A stretch of 64,000 nt of DNA from Strix aluco. Its lineage: Eukaryota; Chordata; Aves; Strigiformes; Strigidae. A model generated the notes under the pieces. The model saw only the letters and a program-made list of their open reading frames with translations, was not told the DNA's origin and ran no database searches. The position numbers and the translations under genes are program-made. Shown in pieces: positions 15,301 to 28,249 of this stretch (within the stretch, counting starts at the first letter, position 1; every line of letters starts with the position of its first letter). The stretch spans positions 7,911,144 to 7,975,143 of the forward strand of contig NC_133946.1 in assembly GCF_031877795.1 (NCBI RefSeq), in the 5' to 3' direction.

Positions 15301-17229
15301 AGGTGCAGCAAGGGATGACTTGCTCAGGACAGTTTCTTTGTTGACTTCTGCCAGCTCAGGTGCCACATCACCAACACACACAGGAGAAATGCCTGTTTTG
15401 GCAAAAAAGGGGTTTGTGCCCATGCCTAATGAGTTGATGGCATTTCAGAGACCTGTGTCAGGGCTACAAATTCCACATGTACTTTGTATAAATTTGTACC
15501 TCATCCACTCCAGTGGAAACCTGAAACACAACAACGACAACTGCCACCAGGAGGAAAGCGCACGTGGAAACCTACCCCTCTCAGGGGGGAGTTCGAACAT
15601 ATAGTCACAGGGAACTCGACTCTGCGACTTCAGCCCCTATTTTTGGGTGTCAGACAATTATTGAACTGTAACAATCTACCTCATCCAAATTCTGTACAAC
15701 TTGGGTTAAACAGTAAATTTTTATTTATTTATTTATTTTTAAATTAAAGAGTAAAAACCAGAGCAGTACTAAACTGTCCGTTGCAGCTCCACAATCTTAC
15801 TTCTTTCCTGGTTGAACCTCAGAAGTGTATTTTGTATTTCAATTCTAGTTGTGAATAGCTAACAGTGAAGAACTAAAAACAGATTAACACACTAAAATGT
15901 TATTCTAACATAAGATGAAATGGTGCAAGGGACAAAACACTGCAACACTTGTGAAGAGTTATTACACTGAACCAAAGCAGTAACTATTTTACACAGGCTT
16001 CATTTCCTCAGCACATACAAATTTCTTCTTATGTATCAGTACTTACTTCATTTCTCCAGCTAAACCTGTTTTCCTCAATTCATACCTTTATGGTTTATTG
16101 GCATAAAAGTTAAAAACAAACTGGAAGTCTGTACCTTTCTTACTGTGGAAGATTTTGCACAGTATTTATCCCAAAACGTCTCCCACTTTTGAGAATCTAA
16201 CAAGCATAATTTTATAAATCCTCCTCAGAAAAATCCTTTAATTTCATTTTGTAAAGTGTTTCCATGCCTTTAAAGAGGTGTTCAGAGTTTTCACACTGAA
16301 AACGGTGGGACAAATATAGTTATCAAGGAATGTTTCTATATAAACAAAGTTCAAAACTTGCAGCAAATTTTGTAACTACTTGGTTTTATTTAATAATGCA
16401 TTGCTTTCACATATTTCTAATTCTGATTGAATTTTGCTCCTTTGAAATGAAAGAATGAACTACCAAGTTTTATCAAATAAGTACTAAAGAACCGGTTAAC
16501 ATTTTTTAAAATAGATGATGTTAAGAGAAACTACAAAAGACTTAGAAGTCAAGTGTTCCCTACAGCTCCCTTATAACTGGGCTGATAAAGACACCTATGA
16601 CACAGAACAATTAATAAGATGAAGTCTTAGCCTCTGCTTTGCTCGTGTTGCCAAAGAACTTTCTTCCTGTGATTGAAAAGCAAGTAAAAGTTCAGTAAAA
16701 AACCCATATACATTTTATTTGCATTGCTGAATAAACTAATTTTTAAAGTGAACAAAACAGTTTTTCCCACAGACAAATGGGGTATTTTTTTTTTTTTTTA
16801 GAGTCTATATATTTTGCGCTAGCAGCAATTTCTAAAAAATCATCTTCACTATTGCATGATGTGTGCTGAATCTGCTTAAGGTACATGGGATTCCCCTTTG
16901 CCCTCTTCCGAAGTGTGCACATGCATATCTTATCGGAGCCAGGTTTGGTAACTCTTGCAAATTCTAATTTTGTATACTTGCCTAACTCTAAGCCCATTGT
17001 ACGTGGTATTAGGCCCATTTCTTGTCAGAAAGATTACTGTTGTATGTATACTATCTTAAATGGTCGTTTTGTGACCTTGCTCTGTACCCTGAAACAAATG
17101 AAGCAGGGTTGGTTGGTTTTTTTTTTTTTCTCTCCTGATGGGCGTACTAGGATTGGGGGGGGGAGGGGAAAAAAAAAAAAAAAAATCATCATTACACATG
17201 CGGTGCACCAAGGCACACAGACTTCCTTG

Positions 17230-18060
17230 TGACCGTATTTAAAGAAGCGGGCACAAAGAAATAGTCATTGCAGCTACAATAGCTACAATCTAGTATGCAT
17301 TTCCAAGGAATCACATTTTGGGGAGAATTACAGAATAATTACACATATGCTTAGATCACGAGCATTCAATGAAGCGGACAATATTTTGAGGATTTAAGAT
17401 GTTGGTGTTGTGGTCGTCTCTAAGAAACCAGGATAATTCAGACATTCAAATGCAAAAATGCACCATTTGGAGAGTGTAATGCGGTCTGTTCTGGTCAGTG
17501 TTACAAATTCGGAAAGGATTCCCTGGCTGCAGACATTAGCCACTTAATACTTAAATCTGTTTCCAAATGTAAAGCATACAACAAAAGTGTTTTGCATTAA
17601 TGAAATGTATCCTAATGCTGGTGCAGTGACACATTTCATTAATGTGTCACATTACCGATGTAAAATATAATTACAACAGATATGCCTGTCTTACTGCTTG
17701 ATAAGACCCACGGACCAAATATTGTTTAATTAATTATGCAGTAAACCTCCATCTCGGTCCTGTCATTTTCTAGCCGTAGACTGAGCTAATTTCATGCCAA
17801 CATACCCCATTAAACTTCTCAGCCTTATAGCTACAATTACAGACAGCTCAGTCCTGTCGATCTGATTTCTGCTAGTGCAACAGTCATATCAGGCTGTGAT
17901 AGTTGTCAGCTGCTAATGAATTTTTAGGAAGTACCAGCAGATGAGTGCAAAGATGTTCTGGTTTTCCCTAAGTGTCACAACATAAACCATTTGTGCTGGC
18001 TGTGCTTGTAAATACAGCAAGATGCTACCAGATATAAATTGTTCTGTCTAATATTTCATA
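17230..18060. promoter_or_regulatory. Candidate distal enhancer / conserved non-coding element
   Basis: The best-looking non-coding block in the distal upstream region: about 830 bp of unique sequence free of homopolymers and rich in homeodomain cores. It includes CATTAATGAAATGT and its reverse complement (17595-17608 and 17631-17644), and an overlapping TGACACATT/AATGTGTCA pair at 17627-17649. There is also a composite TTTAATTAATTATGCA at 17725-17740 and a CAGCTG E-box near 17910. A 9-bp tandem AGCTACAAT sits at 17272-17289. It lies about 33 kb upstream of the homeobox gene promoter. Enhancer function is inferred from motif texture, not shown. Confidence 0.4.
17595..17650. repeat. Two overlapping inverted repeats with TAAT cores
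   Basis: Outer pair: CATTAATGAAATGT at 17595-17608 and its exact reverse complement at 17631-17644, separated by 22 nt. Inner pair: GTGACACATT at 17626-17635 and AATGTGTCAC at 17641-17650, separated by 5 nt. The pairs share bases, so only one hairpin can form at a time. ATTAATGA and TCATTAAT are homeodomain-type sites. Confidence 0.85.
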
Positions 18061-21000
18061 AAAGCAAAACCACTGAGACACTAGAGTACAGTAGAAAGCC
18101 AGCATCTAGCTCTATTTCTACCTATCTTCTACTTTCTGAGAGTGTATTTCAATACTCTGTAAAACACGAGGCAGGTTTTGCTTCTCTGCATCTGGTCTCA
18201 TTATAACCAAGAGCAAAGGAATAGCATCATTGGTATACAAACAATTATTATAGAATTACTGATGCAACCCAGGGTATTCCACAGTCAGAGAAAGAATAAC
18301 TGTATTATTTGTAAAGGCTATGGCATATTGGAGATACTATAATGAGTAAGACAATGGCCATACCCTGAAAACTCCTACTGAGATGAGCATGCTGTAGTAC
18401 TTACTGGGGCTACTGGTACGATGGGAGCCTGCTCTGAAAAGTATGTAGTCTGAGAGACTGATTCTGCAAACATTTACTTCTATAAAGTCTCCATATAGTG
18501 CTTGTTTATGGCAAGAACAGCCTTCAGACTCGGGCACAGCAGTGCTGGAAAACTGGGAGACAATTTTCCCTAATGAGGACCCCATTCTGTCGTTACTGTT
18601 GCAGAGGCGGCAGTAAGTTGGCTCAACGTTTGAGGGCCGAGTCACCACAAAATGCAGCGTAAGCAGAATAGTTGCCATCCCTTCAGAGCCTTCTGTCCAG
18701 GCAATACAATGCCTTTGAGACAATTCCGCCAGTTAGTCTCCCTTCCCCCCAAATCACAGTATCTACCTAAAATAATAATGTCTTTTCCAAGCAATTAGGA
18801 CAGAGTTCCCTTTGTTTATATTGTGGTTTGATTAGCCTCTTTAGTCCCCTTGGATTGTGGGCTTGAGCCTTTTTCTTTAGCATTGAGGTTTACAATTTTT
18901 CTTTGAAATGGAGGTAATTAAACTAATGAAAGTAAATTAAATTAAACTTATTAAATTTATTAAACAAAAAAAAAAATCCACAGAACTGTCTTATACTAAA
19001 AGTCACAGGACCTGAAGAGCTGCTTAAAAATCTCAAATTTTTATCATTCTAGGCTTGAGGGGTTTTAATACTTCTTAGTGGACTTTCTATAACTCGGTGC
19101 TTCTTGGTAGAAGGGAATAAATTAATAGATATCACAAAACTATTTATAAAAACAACAACAACAAAACTCACACGACTTTATATTTCTCAAACACCCGTGA
19201 TATAATTCTGCCTATCAGGCAGGAGTGACCAAGGACTGACCAAGTCACTTGGCAGCAGTGAGCCATCTTATTTGCAGCTTTGACACTTTGGACTTCTATG
19301 AATTACTTGGATAATACACAAAAAGAAAGGAAAAGGAAACAAAGATGACAAAGCTGTTAATCAGCAACCGGTCTCTAATTCTATGCAATAGAGTGTGAAA
19401 TTGTCAAAACGTAAAGTTTATTTTAAAACCAGTTCTTAAGTTGCTGAGATAAGTAAACAATCATTATAACTAGGAATAATTAAAAAAAAAATAAATCAAC
19501 ACTATGTGGACCATCAGGTTCGTATGAGCTGTGAAATTTAAATGAAGGTTACAAAATACAAGTGTGTGAATAATATATGTAAAGGTAAACAACTCACTTG
19601 GTGTTTTAGCTGCAGAAATTGTACATGCCCTTAAAAATAATAAACCAATTACCTTTCCCGAATAGAACATACAGAAAAACATGGTATAGGATACATTCAG
19701 TCCTTACTAAAGAAAAAAAGAAATAGAAGGAAAGTTACTAAATACAATAGGGGAAAAAAAAGAGTGAACTTCATAATTAAAAGAAATTGCTAAACATTCA
19801 GTTACATCTTTAGTGTTCTATTACATAAACTAGGCAGAATTCACCTGACAAATATTTGGATTAAAAAGGCGTCTGCTTTGAACACAGGAAGGGGAATAGA
19901 CATTACACTAGCAAAGAGCAACTTGCCAGTGCTGTGATTCTCCACTGATCAGAACATGCCAAAGATTTGACTGACATAACCTCCTAATAGACACCATAAT
20001 TTTTCCCAGAAAACATCCATTTTTCTCTCTAAAATGTAAAGTCCAAGGACTTTTCTTGACGGATACATTTTTGATTTGGCTGTGTTTTGCTGGCAGTGTC
20101 TCTTCACATGCATGCCGATTTACAATATGATTGTGTTCCCTTAAGTCTTCCCTTAAGTCTCTTTATGTGTCAGCTTGTACAACAAGCACATAGTACTTGC
20201 TAACTGTAACTCAGGAGAGAATTATGAGTCAATTACTTCAAAAAAAAACCCTTGATATCCCTGAGGTCATGTCAGTCATCCAACAGAATCTAATTGCATA
20301 TTTTTTATGTACATTACTATGTTACAATGACTTTTGAGGAGCCCCTTGTATACTTCCAGAGATGTTACCAGAGAGCTGAGAAAGATTAACAAAAATTTTA
20401 ATTACTGGGACACTGCATTATTTAGGGAGACATAAGCCAGGGTTTTTTTAACCTACATCTTATTAATTCAAGCTACACTGTTTTAGATGTGACTGAACAA
20501 ACCTTTTGTTACCTCCTGTTTATTGTCTTTGGGAAGAGTTGTTTCTCAACCTAGTTTCATGTAATCTACTTGCTACAGCAGAAAATCCAACACAGGGTGA
20601 ACCTTGCTTCTCTCACTGGAGTGGGGAGGATGAGCAAGGGAGAGGCAATGGGTCATCCTCCATTCGCACCACACAGCTCCTGGAGCTGTTGTATGTCAAC
20701 ACATTTCCTTCTCAAATACCAAAACCACAACTTTTCCAAGCACTGAGTATTCCTCGTACTTATATCAAACCTGGTTAATAACAGTCATGGTTTTACAGTA
20801 AACATTTACAAAGCACTTATAGAAATTTTCTCACACGTTCATCTTCAACATCTTCCTTTGCATCTAGTAAGTCCAATAAGAAGCAATTCCAAGTAAATGT
20901 ACAAGACAAAGGTAAAGCTGGTTATATTAGCCTAAATGGAAATAACAATCATTCAAGTTTAAAAAGACAATATTAAGTCCTTCCTGTAGTATCTGCATAC

Positions 21001-23453
21001 TTTGAAGCAAAAGATGGCAACAGCTAGTGGAGATATGTACAATTATCTGTAACGATTCACTCTTTCTACTGTGCCTAATAGTATTTTGGGGACATTAATA
21101 AAGCATAAGAGTAACTGTCTGTGCAGTTTATGTTTTCCCTTAGCATTTTTGCAGTGTGCTGAAAGATTATAGAAAGGGAGGAAACAGTACAGGAATCAGG
21201 CTTGGCTGTCAGACTAGAGGAATGAATATGGGAGTCTGATTTAATTTCATTTTCATGGAGAGTAAAACTGTTATGTAATTTGGTAGCTGAAGTCTTCCCT
21301 TAAGAGGCATCTGTTAGGTCCTGCGATGCTTTTGCTTATGCCAGCTTTATGCTTTAATAACTGCTGACTTGAGTGAAGTTGCTCCTGTTGCATGCTAGCG
21401 TAGCTGCGTAGACAGCCAACTCCATTCGTTCCAGTCTCAACTGAAAGAGCTCCATGGGAAGAAATATGTGGCTATCTCCCAGCAGAGAGAGTAGCAGTCT
21501 CTGTCTCATACTTGCTGGGCCAATGCTGTTGCCTCAGAAAAACTAGGTGCTATTTCCTCCTCCCCTTACTCAGAGTCCTCCAGCCTTTCAACCAACAGCT
21601 AAAAGAATTTCACAGTTCAACCTCTAACTCATTAACTAAATAAAATTTCTGCTTGGAACACCCAACACACTCACAGGTTTGTTATTCAACCCATTAAGTT
21701 GATAGGTCAGTGTAAGTGAGGACACTTGTGCAGCAGTTACAACATCAGCTGCAAGTTGAAAATATAATCATTGCATCTACAGTCTCCCCAGCCTACACCT
21801 GTCTGCGTTAACTGGTGTTTCTCATAGCTCAAAGACACATCAAACATGAAATGTGTAGAACAAAACAGCATTTAGCAAAGAAAAACTGTAACACATTGTA
21901 AAAAGGATTTATTGAGGCCTTAATTCAGCTCAGCCATCCTTTGACACAAAAAAGTCTGCTGGCTTGGGAAAGCAACTTTGTATTATCACATCCCCACCGG
22001 CAAACAAGGCTCCATAGGCTCTACTGTGGCTTCCACATTCTCCATTTCAATAGACAGGAAAGCTCTCCAAGGCTGGCTCAGTTTATTCAGCGTGTCAGGC
22101 AGGATATATATGTCATTAAGTACAAATGCAATGTAATGTACTCCCTTCACAGGGCCACAGGGAAGTGCAAGGGCAACTGTGATAGAATCTTCACCACCTC
22201 TGTGTTGATGATCAGCAAAGGAGAAAACCTGTAACTTCAGTTACAATAAGTCAGAAGTTTTCTAAGGTTACTCAGAAACATCCTGTTACTTATTCTGGGT
22301 TCAGGTCATGGCCACATCTGTCTGGTGCATAAAATCAACATTTTGAGGTAAAGGATGTCATATCCATCCTAACCCACCTGCCTGTTTGTTAGGATGCTGT
22401 TTGCAAATGCACCAGGTAACGTACTGGAAAAAACTGTAACCTAGAAATATTTGGAGTTGCATCTCTGCCTAGTACTAACCAACACAGCACTACATTCATT
22501 CAAATTGGCTGAAAGTCTAGCCTTGCAAATATTTATGTGTCTTCCAAAAACCCAAGCCTTAAACACTGTATTCGCAATTGATACTAATACTCTGAAATCT
22601 AATAAACTGCCACTCAGATGCAAACCAGCACACAGTTAAAATGGAAGAAACCTGTATGAGTACTGGTTTGCTATAAACATGTAATTAATAAACAACCCAA
22701 AACATGCAATACAAATTTCTCCACAAGACAATCTTGCTGTGGAACAAGGGACACTGTAGCACTCCGTAATTTGGCTGGCTTTTCACGCTTTCCCTATTCT
22801 TCTAGTGCAATCTTAAGCCATGAAATTTCTTTTTTGTTAACGCAAAGACATGGTAATGTCAAGCATTCATGACCATAAGCATGGAAAATTGATGAAATTA
22901 CAGTGTGTTCAGGAAAATAATACGGTGATGAGAGAAAGAATCTCCGCTTGTATCTGCATCCTGGTGGCAGCTTTTTGAACAGGTGAACATTTTTTCCTCC
23001 CTCTGTGCAAAACATCTCCTTGCACGAATACATCAAATAGAGGCCCAGGGAGAAAGGTCAAAGGGAAATAGTCACGCAAATAATTAAGATATGAAGAGAC
23101 CATGTATTAAGTTCATTAATGCTTTCCACGGTCTTGTTCGGTTGAGGTGCACCTTTCAACTCGATACAAGATAGCATATGCAAGGCTCTACAAAAATGGG
23201 CTTATTAGTGCCAAAAAACAGGAAAGACAGAATATGGCTAGCAGGGCAGTCCTCTTCCAGAGCTCCCCATGACCTATTAGAGTCTATCTGGAATCCTCCC
23301 AGCCCATGAGCCCCATTCTCCTGGGTGCTCCTGGTGGGTCCCAGCTTTGGTCCTGCAGCTACAGTGGGGTCTTTACACACATCGCTTCGACACAGTGGTC
23401 AGGTGAATAAATAAATACACAAAGGTCAGAGGTCATATATAACATCACCTTAG

Positions 23454-23515
23454 GCAATTCTTGAAAGAATCAAGAATTGCTTGAAAAATGCAGCCACCAT
23501 TTTCCTCAGTAGAGG
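23454..23515. repeat. Two adjacent short hairpins
   Basis: GCAATTCTTG (23454-23463) pairs with CAAGAATTGC (23471-23480) across a 7-nt loop. About 20 nt further on, TTTCCTC and GAGGAAA pair across AGTA. The word TTTCCTCAGTA recurs near 23532. There is no evidence that this is a microRNA; the stems are much too short. Confidence 0.7.
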
Positions 23516-26500
23516 AAATTGTTGTAAGAATTTCCTCAGTAAGATAGAAGGCTACAATTAAAACTGGAAAACTAGACAAAAAACAAGGTTAAATGAAACA
23601 AGAAAGCAACTGGGGAGAATGAATACAGATGAAGACCCCAGTATAAAAGCCTGCCAGCATCACCTCAGATCAAGGGGAGCTCTTGGTTACGTCCCCACAC
23701 CCAGCTCTCCTATTGACAGGAGCTCTTCCCCACATGAACGAAGGAGTGTGTGCAAGTACGTGTTAGCTCCCGACATTGCAGCGCTCTGGGGGCAGATATT
23801 TCTCTGATAAAGACCAACACCCACAAACTCTGTCACCTTCCGGCCTGCACCTATCTTTCAGCATAGACCAGTGATCTAGAGCACTTGGTCATAAATAGAA
23901 ATACCACCCCTTGAAGGACAGCACTGCTTTGCAAAAAAGATGTCTATCACATTAATTTCTGAGACTTTTATAGACAGGATCTCCTCCTCCAAGGGCACCC
24001 CAGGGAAAGTCTGTTCTCTCCCGTTTTCTTTCTTAAATTATTGTTTCTGTTAAGGACACACCCTGTTTGTAAAAGAACAGCTGCAGAGAATCACAATGAC
24101 CATGCTGGAAACATAAAAGCAATATGATATTAACACAATTTTCAAACTATCTTCTAAGTCCAATTTATCAGGGCAGGAAATGCTTCCAATTATTTCCTTG
24201 AAATCTTGGTAATAATTTGTAGTTGCTTATAAATAATCTTTCTATCTTATATGAATTTCAAGCTTTCAAGTCTTCTACAAAGGTCTCTCTCTCCCAGCTG
24301 GACAGAATACACTTTTATCTTTTATGTGTCCTACCCATGCAGTAGCCATACAAATACTTGGGAAGGAGCAGTGCAGGAACAAACTTCTCTGCCAGACCCT
24401 AGAAAGCTCAGCTGCAGGTAATGAAAATGCAACCAAAGGCAAACCTGCCACTGTTTGGCTTGTCTTTCAGATTTGAAAGCCAGACTTTGTCACTGGAGAT
24501 CAAGCCCATATTCATTAATGTGAAAGTAAATGCATGACTGAATTTCCCTACGAGTTTAGCTGCTGCAGGCTGACACACATGTAAGACACAGTTTTGTTTT
24601 AAGGCAGCACCTAGTTTGGCACAAGTGTGCCTCTTATTCAGTCTGTGGGCATGGGCCCTGCAACAAAAGCTGCTCTTTCCTGGCCCAACTTTAATCCACT
24701 CTCCAGAATCAGCCACCTGAGTCTGACACATCCCAACGTTCCCTCACTGGGCATATTTTCCTGGACTTCCTAGCCAAGTAAATGTAGGGCTCATTTTCTG
24801 GCAGCTGCCATCATACTACCACTCTCTTAAAATCATAAAACCTTTTTGTTTGCTTTTTGGTTAAGTTACCTCTTAATGGTTTTCTCCACAGGTGTGAGGA
24901 CCAGGGCTGTTTTCTTAAAAGCCAAGATTTATATATATTCAGATGACTTCAGAAGAGACCTCACGTCTCAAGGTCTGCCATAAACCCAAGAGAAGCAGCA
25001 GCATGACTCCAGATCCTGAAGTTTTACAAAATCTTTGCACTTGGAAAAAGTAGTAGTGAAACTTTGCTATGTAACACAGTCACACGTTACCTGTCCCAGG
25101 CATTAGATAGCTCCACAAAGCACAAGGTAGATGCCAAACAGGGAGAAGTCCTGTCCAAATCTCCCGGCACACAAGCTAAAGGCAAGGCGATCTGCACAAA
25201 TGCTGCAGGAATCGCAAGTTATGTTTAACATAACCGCTTTCTTTCTTAACATCACGTCTTTGTTGTACTCATGCTCATGTTGCCCTCTCGTGGCTGCTCT
25301 GATGAAAAAGCAGTACCTACCTCAACAAACACAGGACTTATCTGCAATTCCGAATGTGCTTTTGGAAGTTTAGGACCAGCGTTTTATCCCTAAGAGTGAT
25401 CCATTATAGCAAGAGTCTTTATTCTGTTAATTCTACCAATATCCTTACATATTTAACTTTGAGGTCCTAATCACCATGAAGTCCAATGACACAGAAGGAG
25501 GTGGTGAGGAGCAAGTTCCCCATCCAAAACAGCCACGTCCAGCTCACAGCCTGCAGGCTCCTGTGTGACATTTGAACCTTGCTCTGCTGCGTGCCCCTCT
25601 TTTCTGATGGGGGGAGGAGAAGGGGAAGCTGAATTCCAAATTAATTGTTCAGGCAGTCACAGTCCTCACCAGACACCATCTCGCCAGCACAGACCAAGCA
25701 CCATCAAAGCATGACTTGTCTGCTCTGCTTGCAGCAAGGGGAGGTTTCCCTTCCTGTGCCATGTGCTTTCCAAGCCTCTCTCTCCATCCCAGTCCTCATC
25801 TGCTTCCACCAAGTACCACTGTCATTCTTATGTTATATAGCATGTTAAACATATTTGTATATAATTTACAGTTTTGCTCCGCTGCTATATCTCAGCAGAA
25901 GAATTTAAAGGCTTCCCTTACTGATGTCAGTGAGTTTCCTTAGATCAGGTCCAAGCACAGAAAGACTGACAAATTCTTACCTAAAGTTCCTCTTTGCTGT
26001 ACGAGTGCGAAGCCATTGAAAGTACAGCCAGATCGGAAACCCTGCTGAAGTCAGAACAACTTCTGATCTATAAGGGTACGACCAGTAAATGACAACTTGC
26101 CCGTAGCAGCCAGCGACCCCAGGACGTGTAGTCAGGCAGTGACTGCCAGTCTCCCTTGTCCCAAGCCCTTCAAGCCCAAGCCCTCAAAGCCGTATAGTTT
26201 TCTCTAATGCCCACTGATTTCACTGGCAATTAGCTGGCTTACTAAATACTCTAGAGATGAGCCTTAATCTCCTGGTGATTCAGTGATTAAGCTAGAAAGT
26301 GTGGATAAGCTCTTATATTCAGAAGGTGTTGTAAGGAAGAACACTTAATATACATGAGGCATAGATACTGTATTTGAGAATAAAATAAACTTAGTTTCAC
26401 CAACAAAAAGAGCATCAGGATATAGTACGCAGAAAAAAGAAAAAAAAAAGATGCAGCTTCATTTGTGAGAGTTTTTAGTTCTTATTAAAAGCTGTTTAAG

Positions 26501-28214
26501 TTAATTCAGGAAGCCTGATAATTGCTATAAACTGACAGAGTGCCAGAAAAAGGAGGAGCCAAAAAACCATAACATTGTCAGAACTGGACAAAAAAAACCC
26601 ACTCTCCATCTGTCTTGTGACCTGAGAATATATTGAAACTATTTTCCCCCAACTGTTTCTAGAGCAGATGCTGTTGCATTTCTCTCTGTACACACAAAGA
26701 AAGAAAATAAGTAAACACTGTTCACAAATAAGCACACAATCCTCCTGTGCTGTGCATAACTTCAAAAGAGAAAAATGCACATAGAAAACAGGTATGAAAG
26801 TGCATTGATTAATATCCACACAGAAAACTAATGCACAACAAAATAAACCTTCACATAGTTTCTAAAGCAATATTACAGCTTCTACTTCTTAAGCAACTAG
26901 GTAGACATCATTTACATTTTGATTTCACCATTACTTAAAACCTGAAAGGCAGAAAGTTAACTGAAGAGTTTCCGCTTCAAAATCCCCTTTTAAACATTTC
27001 TCCCTGTAGAGTTTGTAATTTCTTAGAGCTCTCACTTCTGCAACACACGAGAAGACACATAACAGATGCCTGTGGACATGAAACTGGATCAAGTCTCTCT
27101 GGTCTAGAAGGATGGAAGAGGAATTAGAAAGTGTCTTCAATTCTTCTCCAAGTTTGTTTCAAAAGCAGTCGACAATTTTCTGTGTAGGAAATTCATCTTG
27201 TTAATTAGCAGGCCATGACATATTCATGTGTTCAGGATCACAAGTCCATGGCTTTATCCAAACTCGCTGGGAGATGAAAGAGAACTTGTAACAACTGCTC
27301 CCTAGAAAACAAGCTTTCCTTTTTGATACTGTGCTGTTATTCTATGAGTCGATGGATGATTTTCCTCATGGATTACTAATCAAAAATGAATTAAATCCAC
27401 CAAGAGTGACAAGGTAATTCAGTTGGAGGAGGAGCACATTGCAGAACCAAGTATCACCAGCAGCAAGAACGCAACCATAAACACGGAGTGCCTTTGCAAG
27501 GTCTTGTAGGTTCAAGATGACAACTCTACCCTAACAAATCATTCAAAGTACAGGTATGGTCTTTCCACTCTTCTTAGACATGAGAAGAATATTGGTGAGT
27601 TGAAAGTGAGCATGTGGATGTCTTTAATATCACATAGCATAGTCATCATCATGGTAGAATTATTTTCTCCACCCCTGCCAAAACATATGAAACTTGATCT
27701 CATAATCTGAAGCTATCACTGGTGGAGAAGTACTGGAGTGTTCATAAAATATATAGGCCTGTTCCCAAACAATGCATTTTATTGATAGGCACTGGAAGTG
27801 GAATTTTATTTCAGCAGCCAAATCCTCCCCACAAGAGGAAACATTCCTTTCTTACGTGTTCTGGCAAAAGATGCTGTGTATAACACTGCTGAGAAACTGG
27901 CCAGATTTTGTAGGTTCATGAAGACTCAGAACCACTTGCACTTTTTTGTCCCTCTAGCAGTAGCTCTCTCTACATAATTTGTGGTTGACAGTGCTTTGTA
28001 ACACTCTGATTTTGATTTAAAGCTGTCCTCAAAAAACAATTTAAAATCCATTATGAACAACCCCTAGAATACAGTATTCACTCCCAACAGCTCTGCAGCA
28101 CTTCAGCTGAACTATAGCAAAAACAATTTGTCACAGCAACAGCTGAAACAAGATGTGTCAGCAAGATGAATGTCTTGCTCATCCACACTGCAATGCTGGT
28201 TGGGACTGGAGAGG

Positions 28215-28246
<32 letters not shown>
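28215..28246 (+). repeat. Poly(A) tract, 32 bp
   Basis: Uninterrupted A run. The sequence to its left is not a gene or SINE I recognise, and no target-site duplication is evident, so a retroposed origin is unproven. Confidence 0.85.

Positions 28247-28249
<3 letters not shown>

Larger units (their letters stand above)
3261..17229. other. Intergenic gene desert with simple repeats
   Basis: No supported gene in about 14 kb. ORFs are at most about 115 codons, lack homology I recognise, and many are stretched by homopolymers. Contents include a cluster of short inverted repeats at 3497-3560, GTTT-rich sequence at 3765-3830, and T or A runs near 5428, 7258, 9240, 10758, 11172, 11700, 12341-12363 and 14648. 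There is also an AAT-rich stretch around 11985-12020 and an ATTT repeat at 15719-15745. No LINE, LTR or tRNA was recognised. Confidence 0.55.

Noticed and set aside
18337-18723. 128-codon minus-strand ORF
   Set aside because: No domain, no flanking gene signals, ordinary composition for non-coding DNA.
12341-28246. Poly(A) tracts considered as tails of processed pseudogenes or SINEs
   Set aside because: No gene-like or SINE body precedes them and no target-site duplications were seen.
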